Positions 10,576 through 19,493 of a stretch of 38,075 nucleotides of DNA are shown here, piece after piece. Numbering within the stretch: position 1 is the stretch's first letter; the number at the start of each line of letters is the position of its first letter. This DNA comes from Prorocentrum cordatum (lineage: Eukaryota; Sar; Dinophyceae; Prorocentrales; Prorocentraceae). The position numbers and the translations under genes are program-made. Where the stretch lies: NCBI GenBank assembly GCA_963575745.1, contig CAUYUJ010004335.1, positions 122,501 through 160,575 on the forward strand, given 5' to 3'. The notes beneath the pieces were generated by a model. The model was not told where the DNA came from. It did not search any database and worked only from the letters and a program-made list of their open reading frames with translations.

Positions 10576-10886
10576 AAGGAGGCGGATGAGGAGGAGGATG
10601 AGGAAGAGGAGGAGGAGGAGCAGTGTAAACCCAGGAGTCGTCAACGATGTGGAAATCAACCCTCACTCCAAGCTCCTTCTTCATAGGCCCCCACACCGGT
10701 TCAGTTCCACTGAGGGAACTGCCTCGTTCGAAGACAGCCGTTTGAAGAGCCTGAAGCGGGTCACAACATTATTCTCGGGACTCCAACGCCACGAGTCAAC
10801 CTGACTGTTGCGTCTTGGCGATCCTGAATCGTGCCAGATCGGAGGAGGCTGAGGAAGAGGAGGGGGAGGAGGAGCAGGAGGAGGAG
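10576..10886 (+). repeat. 311-base tandem unit, copy 1
   Basis: Copy 1 of a direct duplication with a period of exactly 311 bases (10576 to 10887; 10623 to 10934; 10801 to 11112). It includes a GGA-rich start and a unique part containing CAGTGTAAACCCAGGAGTCG and CCGGTTCAGTTCCACTGAGG. The copies are nearly identical, with a few differences near the end (GAGTCAACCTGACTGTTGCG in copy 1, GGATCAACCTGACTTTTGCG in copy 2). Confidence 0.9.
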
Positions 10887-11150
10887 AAGGAGGCGGATGA
10901 GGAGGAGGATGAGGAAGAGGAGGAGGAGGAGCAGTGTAAACCCAGGAGTCGTCAACGATGTGGAAATCAACCCTCACTCCAAGCTCCTTCTTCATAGGCC
11001 CCCACACCGGTTCAGTTCCACTGAGGGAACTGCCTCGTTCGAAGACAGCCGTTTGAAGAGCCTGAAGCGGGTCACAACATTATTCTCGGGACTCCAACGC
11101 CACGGATCAACCTGACTTTTGCGTCTTGACGATCCTGAACCGTGCCAGAA
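10887..11150 (+). repeat. 311-base tandem unit, copy 2 (partial)
   Basis: Second copy of the preceding unit; similarity fades after the GATCCTGAACCGTGCCAGAA block near 11147. Immediately after it, 11153-11220 repeats the tail pattern in degenerate form (GGGACTTCAACACCGCGAATC, then TGATCCTGAGACG). A shorter, older unit of about 75 bases therefore seems to underlie the tail. Confidence 0.88.
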
Positions 11151-11239
11151 CGCCATCCCTGGGACTTCAACACCGCGAATCAAAGTAATTGTTGCACCCT
11201 CTTGATCCTGAGACGTTCCGAAGCACTTGTTCTGGTACG

Positions 11240-11612
11240 TTGGTCGTGGGAATCCGTGAAACTCTTGCGAGTTTGCAGCAGGACTGTGCGCGGCGCTGGG
11301 GCGAGAACCACATTTTGAAAACCACCCGCCCTCGATCCGTGAAGTTCGTGCAAATTTTGAGGAAGGAATGTGCGCGTCGCTAAGGCGAGAACCACATTTT
11401 GAAAACCACCCGCCATCAATCCGTGAATCTCCTGCAATTTTTTAAACGAATGTGCACGGCGCTGAGGCGAGGGCCACACTTTGAAAACCACCCACCCTCG
11501 ATCCGTGAAGCTCGTGCAAACTTTGAGAAAGGAATGTGCGCGTCGCTAAGGCGAGACCCACATTTTGAAAACGACCCGCCCTCAACCCGTGAAGCTCTTA
11601 CAACTTGTTACG
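11240..11612 (+). repeat. ~83-base tandem repeat, about 4.5 units
   Basis: The anchor ATCCGTGAA occurs at 11252, 11335, 11419 and 11501, and as ACCCGTGAA at 11585, giving spacings of 83, 84, 82 and 84. Each unit contains GAATGTGCGCGTCGCTAAGG-like and CACATTTTGAAAACCACCCG-like blocks. Units differ by substitutions and by one- or two-base indels, so no frame is conserved. This is not a coding repeat. Confidence 0.92.
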
Positions 11613-12300
11613 CTTCAGGGCCATAAATGATAAGGAAGTCTCAGGCGAAACGCCTGGCCCGCCCTTTCGGCCGGCCTCGGGGTGCGACAGGGAGAAGTTA
11701 TTCATGAGGAAAAGGAATTAAGGACGAGGATGAGGATGAGGACAAGGAGGAGGTGGAGGAGGAGGAGGAGGCGGAGGAGGGGAAAGAACAACGGTGGACT
11801 GCTACTGTGGCAGGTTCGCCAGCCCTCAGGGGGCCAGCTTCGATCGGCAATTTCAATGTTCCAAACCTCACCTTTGAACCCCGTCCGCCCTTACCCAACA
11901 TATTCCGTTTCGACTACTTCTTGGCCCCTCCCTCTGGTGACGCCGTCATCCACCATTCAGGTGACGGTAGCACCACCACGACTTCGCCAGCCGCCAACCC
12001 AGCTTGGCATCGACCAGGAAGAAACGACGAGCAACAACACGCGTAGTACTACGAGTCGCATCGGTATTGGCGCTACTCGACCAGCATCCGCAGCACTAGA
12101 TCCACACCGCCCAAGAACTACTTGAAGCATATCACAGTGCACAACAGCCGCCGCGACATCCACCACAAGTTTTTGAATTGGCGGCACCATGGGGATCAAT
12201 GGCGAGCAGGCATAGAGCACGTCGCCTCCATGGGAACCAGCATCGAGCCGCGCGCCAAGCATAGAGGGCTACTAGCGCGCCCAGCTGAACTCGCGATCAG
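11613..12300. other. Unassigned, with short purine run
   Basis: It contains a GGA/GAGGAT run at about 11722-11785. Short frames on both strands show no recognisable motif. Confidence 0.4.
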
Positions 12301-13272
12301 CGCAGGCTTCGAACGGTTCAGGCAGGACAACTGAGCCGCGCAATGGGCAGCCTAACGCCCAGCGCGGCCTACTGGAACAAGCGCGCCGGCAAGAACGCCA
12401 AGGGCACTCGCGGCAAAGGCAGGAGCAGCTGCCCCAAGCCGTGCGGCGAAAGACCAACCGCGGAAGGGCAAACACAAGGATAATCAGGTCAAGGGCGAAC
12501 ATCCACCCGCGCAAGGTGAGGAAACTGCAGCCAAGAAGAAACAACATGAGTCCAACCAGGACTACAACGACCACCTCGACAGCATTATCAGCAACCTCGT
12601 GCCCATGCGCAAAATCTACGCCGCCAGAAGGCGCGGTTGGCAGGCATCGCACAACGGCCCAACATTCAAAGAAGAGTGGGGGACAGTGGCATAGGCGAGC
12701 AGCAGCCGCGATCATGAGGGCCAGCGCCGCTGGCCTACCCGCTGCAGACGCAGAAGCACATATCGCCTTCTTTGAAGCGATGATGGTCAGCAGCATGGTA
12801 CTTCACCAGCAGGCCAGGGATATCGACCGCAACGTGCCGGCCGTGGAGAACCGCTGCGAGCACGCCACTCGGAAACGCAAACACGTCGAATCATCTGGTC
12901 GCACTCGAGGCAAATATCATCGAGCTCCGCATCATCCACAGGGGCATCAGTTTCGCGCGGGACGACGCATGCAGCGAGGTTGGCGCAGGAGACGAGGGGG
13001 CAGACGCCCCGCGCAGCGACGGCGCCCAGAGAACGGCCCCGCGCCAGCACCAATCTGGCAAACCAGGACCGGGGAGACGAGCGATGTCCAATGCTTCGGA
13101 GCGCTACTCGAGGCCCGCAAGGAGGAGAGCCAACACCTCGCTCGAGACGCAAAGAACAACAAAGGCGAGGCCTAGAAGGAGTTTGTGCAACCTCTTCCAC
13201 GCCAGCAAGGAGAGCGATGTGGCGAGGATTGAATCCGCGACGGAAATACAGGAGCTGCGTCGACACCTTTGA
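12300..13272 (+). pseudogene. Decayed plus-strand coding region, unknown
   Basis: Coding-like texture moves between frames. From 12461 to 12691 one frame reads a Lys/Gln-rich segment followed by DYNDHLDSIISNLVPMRKIY, then stops at TAG 12692. A second frame (about 12700-12870) continues with AFFEAMMVSSMVLHQQARDI, and a third (about 12860-13010) reads ALEANIIELRIIHRGISFAR. Each piece has helix-forming composition, unlike the Arg/Pro texture of the alternative frames at the same positions. I infer one protein broken by several indels. It may be the N-terminal (Gag-like) part of a retroelement, but I recognise no diagnostic motif. Confidence 0.3.
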
Positions 13273-14744
13273 GCAGATGAAGCGACCGCGCAAGTGGAGC
13301 AATATCAGCAACGCCATGCTGCCCATCAAGCACAGCATACCATGACGAGTGGCGGACGAATGCCGCGATCACGACCGAGAAAATGGCGGCCCGCCGCGAG
13401 CGCATTCAGACTCGAGCGGCGACTGCGCTACAGAGGGCGGGAGAGGGGCCCGAAGCCAACGAGAGGAACGACAGCTGCAGCGGGGAGGGCGACTTCCCTC
13501 GATGCAGACGCGCCGCCGACGAGCAGACTGTGCCGGGGCAGGCGCGGCGAGACTCGCTGGGCACGACAACGATTGCAAGGACCGCGAATGTCATTTACGC
13601 TCCATGGAGCAGGCAGCCATCGGAAAGGGATGTGCGTTGCGACGAGGCGCGGGAAGCAGAGAGGCACGTCTCGGTTATCGGGGCGCAGAGGGTCAGCGAC
13701 TTCAGCGAGCGCGTCCAGCTGCGCAACCGCTGGAGGGGCTCCGGCCGCGCCGCCAGACGGCCGCCCGACTCGACGGGGTCGCGCGGGTCGGAGGTGCTGG
13801 ACAAACCCGCCGATGGGCAGCATTTTGGCGCGTTTGTCTAACTTTGATGGTCGCCCCGTTTGTTTTTCTGGGCGGTGGGTCTGTCTTGGTCCTTCCCCTC
13901 TCTGCCCTTCCTCGCCCCTTCCTCCTGCTGCTGCTTCTGCGCGCGGGGGCTGTGGTTCCGCGGCGTTCTCCGTTTTTATTTCGAATCGGGGCCCGGGCGC
14001 CGTCGCCGTCGCAGTCGCCGCCGCCGCCGCCGCTGCTGCCGCCAGCGAGGGGGGCGACTGCGAACAGTTGGATTTTTTTTTCTTTCCCTTCTCGGGGCGC
14101 CCTCGAGAGTCACGGCTGGGCAGTGCTCGAACATGTCTAGGAACCTGGCCGCCTTCCAAGGTGCGCTGCTGGGGCCCCGGGGAGGACATCGGGGGTGTTC
14201 TGCTTCGAGGTCAATGAGCCCGTTCCCCCGGTTATCAGCCGAGAGCGGCAAGTCGCCGCTAGACGAGCGAAGCGGTGCCTGCAAGCGCGCCGCGCCCGCG
14301 CAAACGCAGGTCGTCAGCGCGGGCGCCCCAGGATCGCTGGCAGCGAGCGTCGAGGCCATGATCTCGGACGCTTTATTCGATGATGAAGGGGCCGCAGACG
14401 GCCGCGCGTTGACTCGCGAACGGTATGCTGTCGGCGCCGCGGCTGGGGCGGATCGAAACAATGCACCGACGCCCGCGTGTGCTTCGCGCGGTGGGCCCAA
14501 CGCGCCAGGGCAATCTGGCGCAGCGGGCGACGCGCCGGGGGGGCCCGGCGCAGCGGGGGGGCCGGCCGCGTTCGGGATGAACTCGGAAGAGCCAGGAAAA
14601 CGGGAGGCCAGGCGCCCTGCCCTCTCGATAGTGCGTTCCGTCCCCGCGGTCGTGCGACGAAACAGAACAGAGCGGCAGTGTCCGCCAGCATGAGCCGGAG
14701 CGCGCAGCAGAGGCACTTCTCACGACGGCCTTCTTGATTACAAA
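13273..14744. other. Unassigned GC-rich sequence
   Basis: Overlapping open frames occur on both strands (plus 13294-14217, plus 13860-14693, minus 13428-14189, minus 13976-14716). None has a recognisable domain. A pyrimidine-rich part on plus (about 13850-14110) creates a false hydrophobic start at 13860. The segment 14130-14460, in the plus frame that ends at 14693, has the most natural composition (LAASVEAMISDALFDDEGAA) and could be an exon. Confidence 0.3.
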
Positions 14745-15093
14745 CCAATGTGCGTCGAGTCGGCGGACGCCGCGCCGACGAGCGCCGAGCCGACGCGGTC
14801 CATGGCGATCGGCGTCGGGTCGACGCGGGCCGAGCTGATGAGCGTCGAGTCGGCGCGTGCCGCGGCGAACATTGAGTCGGCGCGCGCAGCGCCAATGAGC
14901 GTCGAGCTGGCGCGGTCCATGGCGATCGGCGCCGAGAGAAGCCATGCTGATGAGCGTCGAGCCGGCGCGTGCCATATGGATCGGCGTCGAGCCAGCGCGC
15001 GCTGCATTAATGGGCGTCGAGTCGACGCGCGCGAGCCAAGCGATCGCGAACCGCCAACCAGGCGAACGTCGAGTCGACGCGCCTGCGCTGCCG
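14745..15093. repeat. 28-30-base GC-rich tandem array
   Basis: Imperfect units carry a GCGTCGAGTCGGCGCG core (for example at 14752, 14842, 14954, 14984 and 15014) alternating with CCATGGCGATCGG and TGATGA spacers. Spacing is mostly 25-32 bases, with several exact steps of 30. The plus frame 14748-15098 encodes imperfect ten-residue repeats such as SVESARAAPM, and minus frames 14738-15007 and 14373-15224 are open too. All three being open argues that composition, not coding, keeps them open. Confidence 0.8.
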
Positions 15094-15102
15094 AGTGATC
15101 TG

Positions 15103-15636
15103 CTAAATGTGAAGATTTCGTTGCAGGATGGAATTAGGCAACAACATATAGTTCTTCGAGAGCACGGGGGAGATGCCCCCCAGGCTCTTCGCGGTGCATT
15201 CATAGAATGCGCAAGGGCAAACAACGAGCGAGGCGACCGGCGTGCGCGGGCCGTGGTCCATTTGACCAGTCAACCACAAATAGTCCGCACAGTTATCGAC
15301 GCTGGAGCTCGCGCTGCTGTCGAAGTCCTTGTGGCCCAGAGTGCCGGGGGCCATGGGCAGGGGCAGGCGCGGGATTCGCGTGGCCTCGCTCACCTCTGTG
15401 AACAGCTTGCGGTGCTTGACCAACGGCGCAAGGGGGTTGAAACCGAGCAGGGGAGCAATCGGCTCATCAATCAGCAGCGCGATGACATGCTGTCTGAACT
15501 CCAGGCAGATGTCGGGGCCTCGAGAGCGCAACAGCTCTCTTAGAACGATGAGCTGGAGCAGATCGACATTTAGATTGTGGGAATCGTAACCGCCTTGAAA
15601 GGCACAGCCATTGACTGCGCTGCCCTCGAAGAGCAG
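15103..15636 (-). CDS. Hypothetical protein or exon, unrecognised
   Basis: A minus-strand frame stays open from just after TAG (15637-15639) to its stop at 15103, about 177 codons. The first methionine is at 15531, but coding-like sequence continues upstream of it (FQGGYDSHNLNVDLLQLIVL), so the segment is more likely an exon or a fragment than a gene starting at 15531. The protein has natural composition with hydrophobic and charged residues (DICLEFRQHVIALLIDEPIA, KHRKLFTEVSEATRIPRLPL) and no repeat bias, which stands out in this part of the window. I see no signal peptide or catalytic motif I can name. It may connect with 16192-16843 on the same strand, through frameshifts or introns. Confidence 0.45.
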   Translation of the reverse strand: MLFEGSAVNGCAFQGGYDSHNLNVDLLQLIVLRELLRSRGPDICLEFRQHVIALLIDEPIAPLLGFNPLAPLVKHRKLFTEVSEATRIPRLPLPMAPGTLGHKDFDSSASSSVDNCADYLWLTGQMDHGPRTPVASLVVCPCAFYECTAKSLGGISPVLSKNYMLLPNSILQRNLHI

Positions 15637-15639
15637 CTA

Positions 15640-16191
15640 CGCCGCGCGGATGGTCAAGCTTCTGCAAGGGCCGGCATGATCTCTACGCGCGGAGTTGTGC
15701 TAATGGAGTTTCAGCAACAGGCCGCAGTCGCGAGCGACAGACTCGAGGCGCGCGGAGAAATATTTGCTGGCGACGGCCACCGGCCCCGGCAACGTCGCGT
15801 GCTGAGCGCCATGGACTTGGATGGATGGGGCTGGACATGCGGCGGGCGTTGGCCGGGCTGGATAAGTTGTTCGATGCGCTCAACAGAAGAGCGGGCGATA
15901 ACCGGCATGAGTCGGAGAGACTTTTGTCTGCGATCTGCTCGACAGGCGCCGCCAGTCACGAGGCGCGTGGGCCAAGTAATTTGGGTGCCGCAACCTGTGT
16001 CGATATCGTCGCAGCCGCGCGAGCTAGCTCAATGGGCGTTGGCTGTGGCTCATCCCCAGTGGCACCGACGCAAAGCGTCCGCGCGCCCTCAGCGCGTAAG
16101 GCCGCGCGGGGAACGCCCGGCGCCGCGCGCGGCGTGCCGGCGCGCTGCGTTGGAGCAATCTGGCGCTAGACATGCTGAAGACAGCAATCGC
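15640..16191. other. Unassigned between two minus-strand coding-like pieces
   Basis: Open frames occur on plus (15577-16425, 15825-16169) and minus (15683-15959), but all are Arg/Ala/Pro-skewed. The minus strand could be an intron or decayed coding sequence linking 16192-16843 to 15103-15636. Confidence 0.3.
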
Positions 16192-16843
16192 CTAAGACAA
16201 AGCCAGCGGAACCACGGCGGTTGTGCCGCGCCCAAACCTGAGACGCCTGGCCAGCAAGAACGCACCGCGCCTATAACGGCCCAGTGTTCTCGACCACCTA
16301 TCCAGGGCGAGCCGCCGCCCTGCCCTTCGGGGGTGAGACTCGCGGCGCGGGTGGTGGATCACCCGGTCGCGAGCGTTCGAGCGCAGCTGAAGATGCAGTC
16401 TGGATTCAGAGGCCGAAGAGGTTGAATGCCGAGGCCGACTTGCCGTGCCGTATTTCCCACAGCGGAGGCAGGACATGCGTGAGACGATAAGCTCGGCCCC
16501 TGGCAGGATTCTGCAACGGCATATGAGCCCCTTGCGGACAGTGGCGAGTGCGAGACGCTCGATCTGACGATCGCCGCAGCACGCAGCAATATCCTCAGAC
16601 ATGATGGCTTCAGGAGGAGCCAGCGCGCGGAAGGAAGAGGCTAAAACCAACGGCTCGCTCGTCAGAGGGCGACGAGTCCTCTGCGTGATCTTGGATTAGT
16701 ACCAGCTGGCGGAGGCAGACGGCTGCATCCTTGACTTCGCCCACCTCAATGCTGTCAGGAATCAAAGACAACAGTCTCATCGAGTTCATAGAGGAATGGG
16801 GCTGCGCCTTCCCGTGTGAATAGAACCCGTGTAATACCCTCAT
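16192..16843 (-). pseudogene. Decayed minus-strand coding region, unknown
   Basis: Two minus frames join with a small overlap. The first (16610-16843) reads helical sequence such as LLSLIPDSIEVGEVKDAAVC. The second (16192-16650) continues with IMSEDIAACCGDRQIERLAL and ends in Arg-rich sequence. The switch near 16,620-16,650 looks like an indel within one former protein. A few Cys pairs (CLRC near 16,470) are visible, but no domain I can name. It may belong with 15103-15636 downstream on the same strand. Confidence 0.35.
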
Positions 16844-16889
16844 ATAATACTCCTTATCCTCACTTCTCCTGCGCCTGGCCGTTTGGGCT

Positions 16890-17179
16890 CAGGTATTGGG
16901 ACTTCCCAAGTACGCTTGGGACTGATCGATCATACCTTTGATCGTGCAGGAGGGAAAGACATCCATCCATCCCTCCTTCCCTCTACCAACGGATCAGGGG
17001 TTCTGTACCCTTGTACTTCAACCCCATTCGCAGGTTATCAGCCCTGTAAAGCTCACCGTTCATCGAACCCCGCGTCGCGACCTCGCACGCGGCCTCGATG
17101 GAACCCAAGCGGCGCATGCGCCGTAAGGGGTCCATCGGGGCCTCGCGTCCGAGCTCTCCGACGGCGCGACGGCTCGGTG
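16890..17179 (+). promoter_or_regulatory. Hairpin-rich region upstream of Gag
   Basis: It holds several small inverted repeats: TCCCAAG-TACG-CTTGGGA at 16906-16923, GATCGATC next to GATCGTGC around 16925-16947, and GGAGGGA...TCCCTCC around 16948-16978. This is where a 5' LTR or leader of the copia element would be expected. I cannot find a matching copy at the 3' end, nor a tRNA primer-binding site, so its role is a guess. Confidence 0.25.
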
Positions 17180-17198
17180 ATGAGTTGGAGAGCCTTAG

Positions 17199-19493
17199 TG
17201 CGGACTGTGTTGGTGCCCCAGGTACCCCCCCCCCCCCAGCTCCGACGGACCCGAGGCGCGGCTAGCTGCTGAACTTCACCGCAGCGCCGCCCGCGGGGGG
17301 ACAGGGGAAGGAGTAGGAACAGGTAGGAAGGAGTTTCGCACGCCTACCTTCGATCCTCCATCTCCTCCTCAGTCGGGAGCAATCCCAACTGCGTCAGGCG
17401 AAAGCCTCACTGGTCCTGATACTCCAGGGCGCTTTCGCGCTAACCGCCGATGGGCCTCAGGTGCTGGTACCCCCAGCCCTGCGACCGTTCCTGTTGCGGA
17501 GCACGTAGCCACCTTCGAGGAACTCAGTAGACCAGTGGCGGCACAGCCGCAGACGCAGTATCCCAAGGTATCATCGGATGAGACACCACACACACATGGT
17601 CCGAGTCGCAGCTCGTCCGCGCGCAACCGTCGTGGGGCCCCAGGCCCATGCGGCGAGAGTAGGTCGAGCCCGCGTGCAGCCTCCCAGAGGCCAAGCACTC
17701 CTCGCGAGAGGGGGCAGAGGGAAGCCTATGCTCCCCACCTCTCCATCTCAGACGACCAGCTGGCGGAAACGTCCGCCGCAGGTGAAATAGCTGAGCTCAG
17801 AGACCAGGTTGAAACCTTCGTGTCCAGGCAATACTCTGGACTACTGCAGAGCGTTCAGACGAACGCTGCCAATACTGCAGCCATGCGCCAAGATCTTGGC
17901 GGCGCCTTAGGGATCATTGATTCCAGGATCGCCGAAGATCGACGCATCATAGGTGAACTGCAGTACCAGGTTGATCGTGAGGTGTCACACTCAGGTGAAC
18001 GAACGGCGATGGTCGAAAACCTGCGCAACTACCTTGCGCAGATGGAGCAACAGCTTGTGCTCGTACGCGACACAGGCGTTTCAGCAGCCAGGATCCTACA
18101 CGATGAGATCCACGACCAGCTCCGCAACCGACCAACACCAGCCGAGGCCACCGACCTTGGCGACGTTCAGTCTCAGATCAATGATCTTCGATCCCACATA
18201 GACCACACTACGGCGACGCTTCGCAACGAAGCACACACCAACTCGTCGAACCTGATCGACATGTTGCAGCGTACTGAGAGAGTCATCACTCAAAGGCTTG
18301 ATGCGACCAACGCTGTCGTGCAGCCACTCGCTAACCGGATCTCTGAAATCGAGCAGCGTTTTCCTGGTGTACAGGACGCCCTGGCAGAGTTGCGTGTCGG
18401 ACGAGCCCAGACTGGCCAGCTGGATTCTCCTCCCACGGTTTACGATTTCGCCCGCCTCACTGACAGGTTGCAGGAGGTTGAGAAGGCGGCGGACCACGCG
18501 CAGTTGGAGCTCTCCCAGGTTATTCGTGAGAGAGATACTGAGAAAGTACGTGTTGAGGGGCACCTCGCACGTCTGGAAAGCGAGCTGGAGGCACAAGGCG
18601 CCCGTCTCCGAGCCTACGAGCAACGACTTGATCGGCACTCACAACGTTCTCGGGATACTGATGAGTACACACGCCAAAAGGTGGCCCAAATACACGAAGG
18701 CATGACGAGCTGGACGAATCAGCTGATCGACCACACCAACGACACCAGTCTCCACCTTCGACCTGCAACCGACCTGCACAGGCCGACGGCAGCGTCCGCT
18801 GAAGCACCACAAGCTTCTGCAGGGAAACAACGACGTACGTCACCAGGAGCAGCCTCCGCGGCAGCTTCTGCACAGACACGCCATGTGTCTCCTGTGCGCA
18901 CAGAACCGACTACTGACGGTATACCGATACCCTCACAACCACTGTCTGCGGTTTCGGTCCATACTACTTTTCCTATCAAGGAGTCAGACACCGTCCGAGT
19001 CCCTGTCTTGCCTAAGATCACGCAGCTGCTCGAGTGGCAGCAAAAGGTACGGAAGAACTTTGGGGCCGCCTCGGGGCGACCATCCAAAGCATATGCCTTC
19101 CTATGCGTGGCCGAACAGCCCGAGTGTACCTTCGAGGACTTACAAGACAGTGGAGACTTTGAGAGCATCGGTTGCAAACTCGCTACCGCTCTGAGCGACA
19201 TCTTATCCTCAGACTTGCGCTACCAAATCAGGCTCATCGAAACCAGAGAGCACAAAGCAGGACGCATGCTCAAAGGACGCCAGATCTACTGGCACATCCT
19301 ACAGTCCTACAAAGTGACCGAGGTTGATGACGACCTGCACGACTTCGAGCGCCTTAAAGAACTGAGGATGAGAGATGACGATTTGCAACGTTTTATTACT
19401 GACTGGGACGCTTTAATATTGGAGTGCCGAGAAGCACCCGATCCAAAGATCTGGGAATCTCTGTTTCGTACACAGATTCGGAGACATGCCTGA
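17199..19493 (+). CDS. gag: Gag: coiled-coil and capsid-like core
   Basis: Gag is the structural protein that would coat element RNA in a cytoplasmic particle. The frame opens after TAG 17196 and reads to TGA 19491-19493. There is no in-frame ATG before 17883. An ATG at 17180 (MSWRALVRTV) lies in another frame and would join this one if the C13 run at 17225-17237 were one base shorter, so I take it as the probable true start. Order: a Ser/Pro/Arg-rich N-terminal part; a long heptad-like coiled coil from about 17784 to 18720 (EIAELRDQVETFV onward); a low-complexity linker (18,760-18,990); then a helical core beginning VPVLPKITQLLEWQQKVRKN near 19000, typical in position and texture of a copia Gag core. 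The core continues past the TGA, so the stop interrupts Gag rather than ending it. Confidence 0.8.
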   Translation, partial: CGLCWCPRYPPPPSSDGPEARLAAELHRSAARGGTGEGVGTGRKEFRTPTFDPPSPPQSGAIPTASGESLTGPDTPGRFRANRRWASGAGTPSPATVPVAEHVATFEELSRPVAAQPQTQYPKVSSDETPHTHGPSRSSSARNRRGAPGPCGESRSSPRAASQRPSTPRERGQREAYAPHLSISDDQLAETSAAGEIAELRDQVETFVSRQYSGLLQSVQTNAANTAAMRQDLGGALGIIDSRIAEDRRIIGELQYQVDREVSHSGERTAMVENLRNYLAQMEQQLVLVRDTGVSAARILHDEIHDQLRNRPTPAEATDLGDVQSQINDLRSHIDHTTATLRNEAHTNSSNLIDMLQRTERVITQRLDATNAVVQPLANRISEIEQRFPGVQDALAELRVGRAQTGQLDSPPTVYDFARLTDRLQEVEKAADHAQLELSQVIRERDTEKVRVEGHLARLESELEAQGARLRAYEQRLDRHSQRSRDTDEYTRQKVAQIHEGMTSWTNQLIDHTNDTSLHLRPATDLHRPTAASAEAPQASAGKQRRTSPGAASAAASAQTRHVSPVRTEPTTDGIPIPSQPLSAVSVHTTFPIKESDTVRVPVLPKITQLLEWQQKVRKNFGAASGRPSKAYAFLCVAEQPECTFEDLQDSGDFESIGCKLATALSDILSSDLRYQIRLIETREHKAGRMLKGRQIYWHILQSYKVTEVDDDLHDFERLKELRMRDDDLQRFITDWDALILECREAPDPKIWESLFRTQIRRHA

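Noticed and set aside
4220-15100. CRISPR-like arrays among the tandem repeats
   Set aside because: Units are contiguous or variable tandem repeats without unique spacers, and the sequence is eukaryotic in character.
17050-17070. tRNA-like B-box near GTTCATCGAACCCC
   Set aside because: It does not match the B-box consensus closely enough, and no A-box or cloverleaf fits around it.
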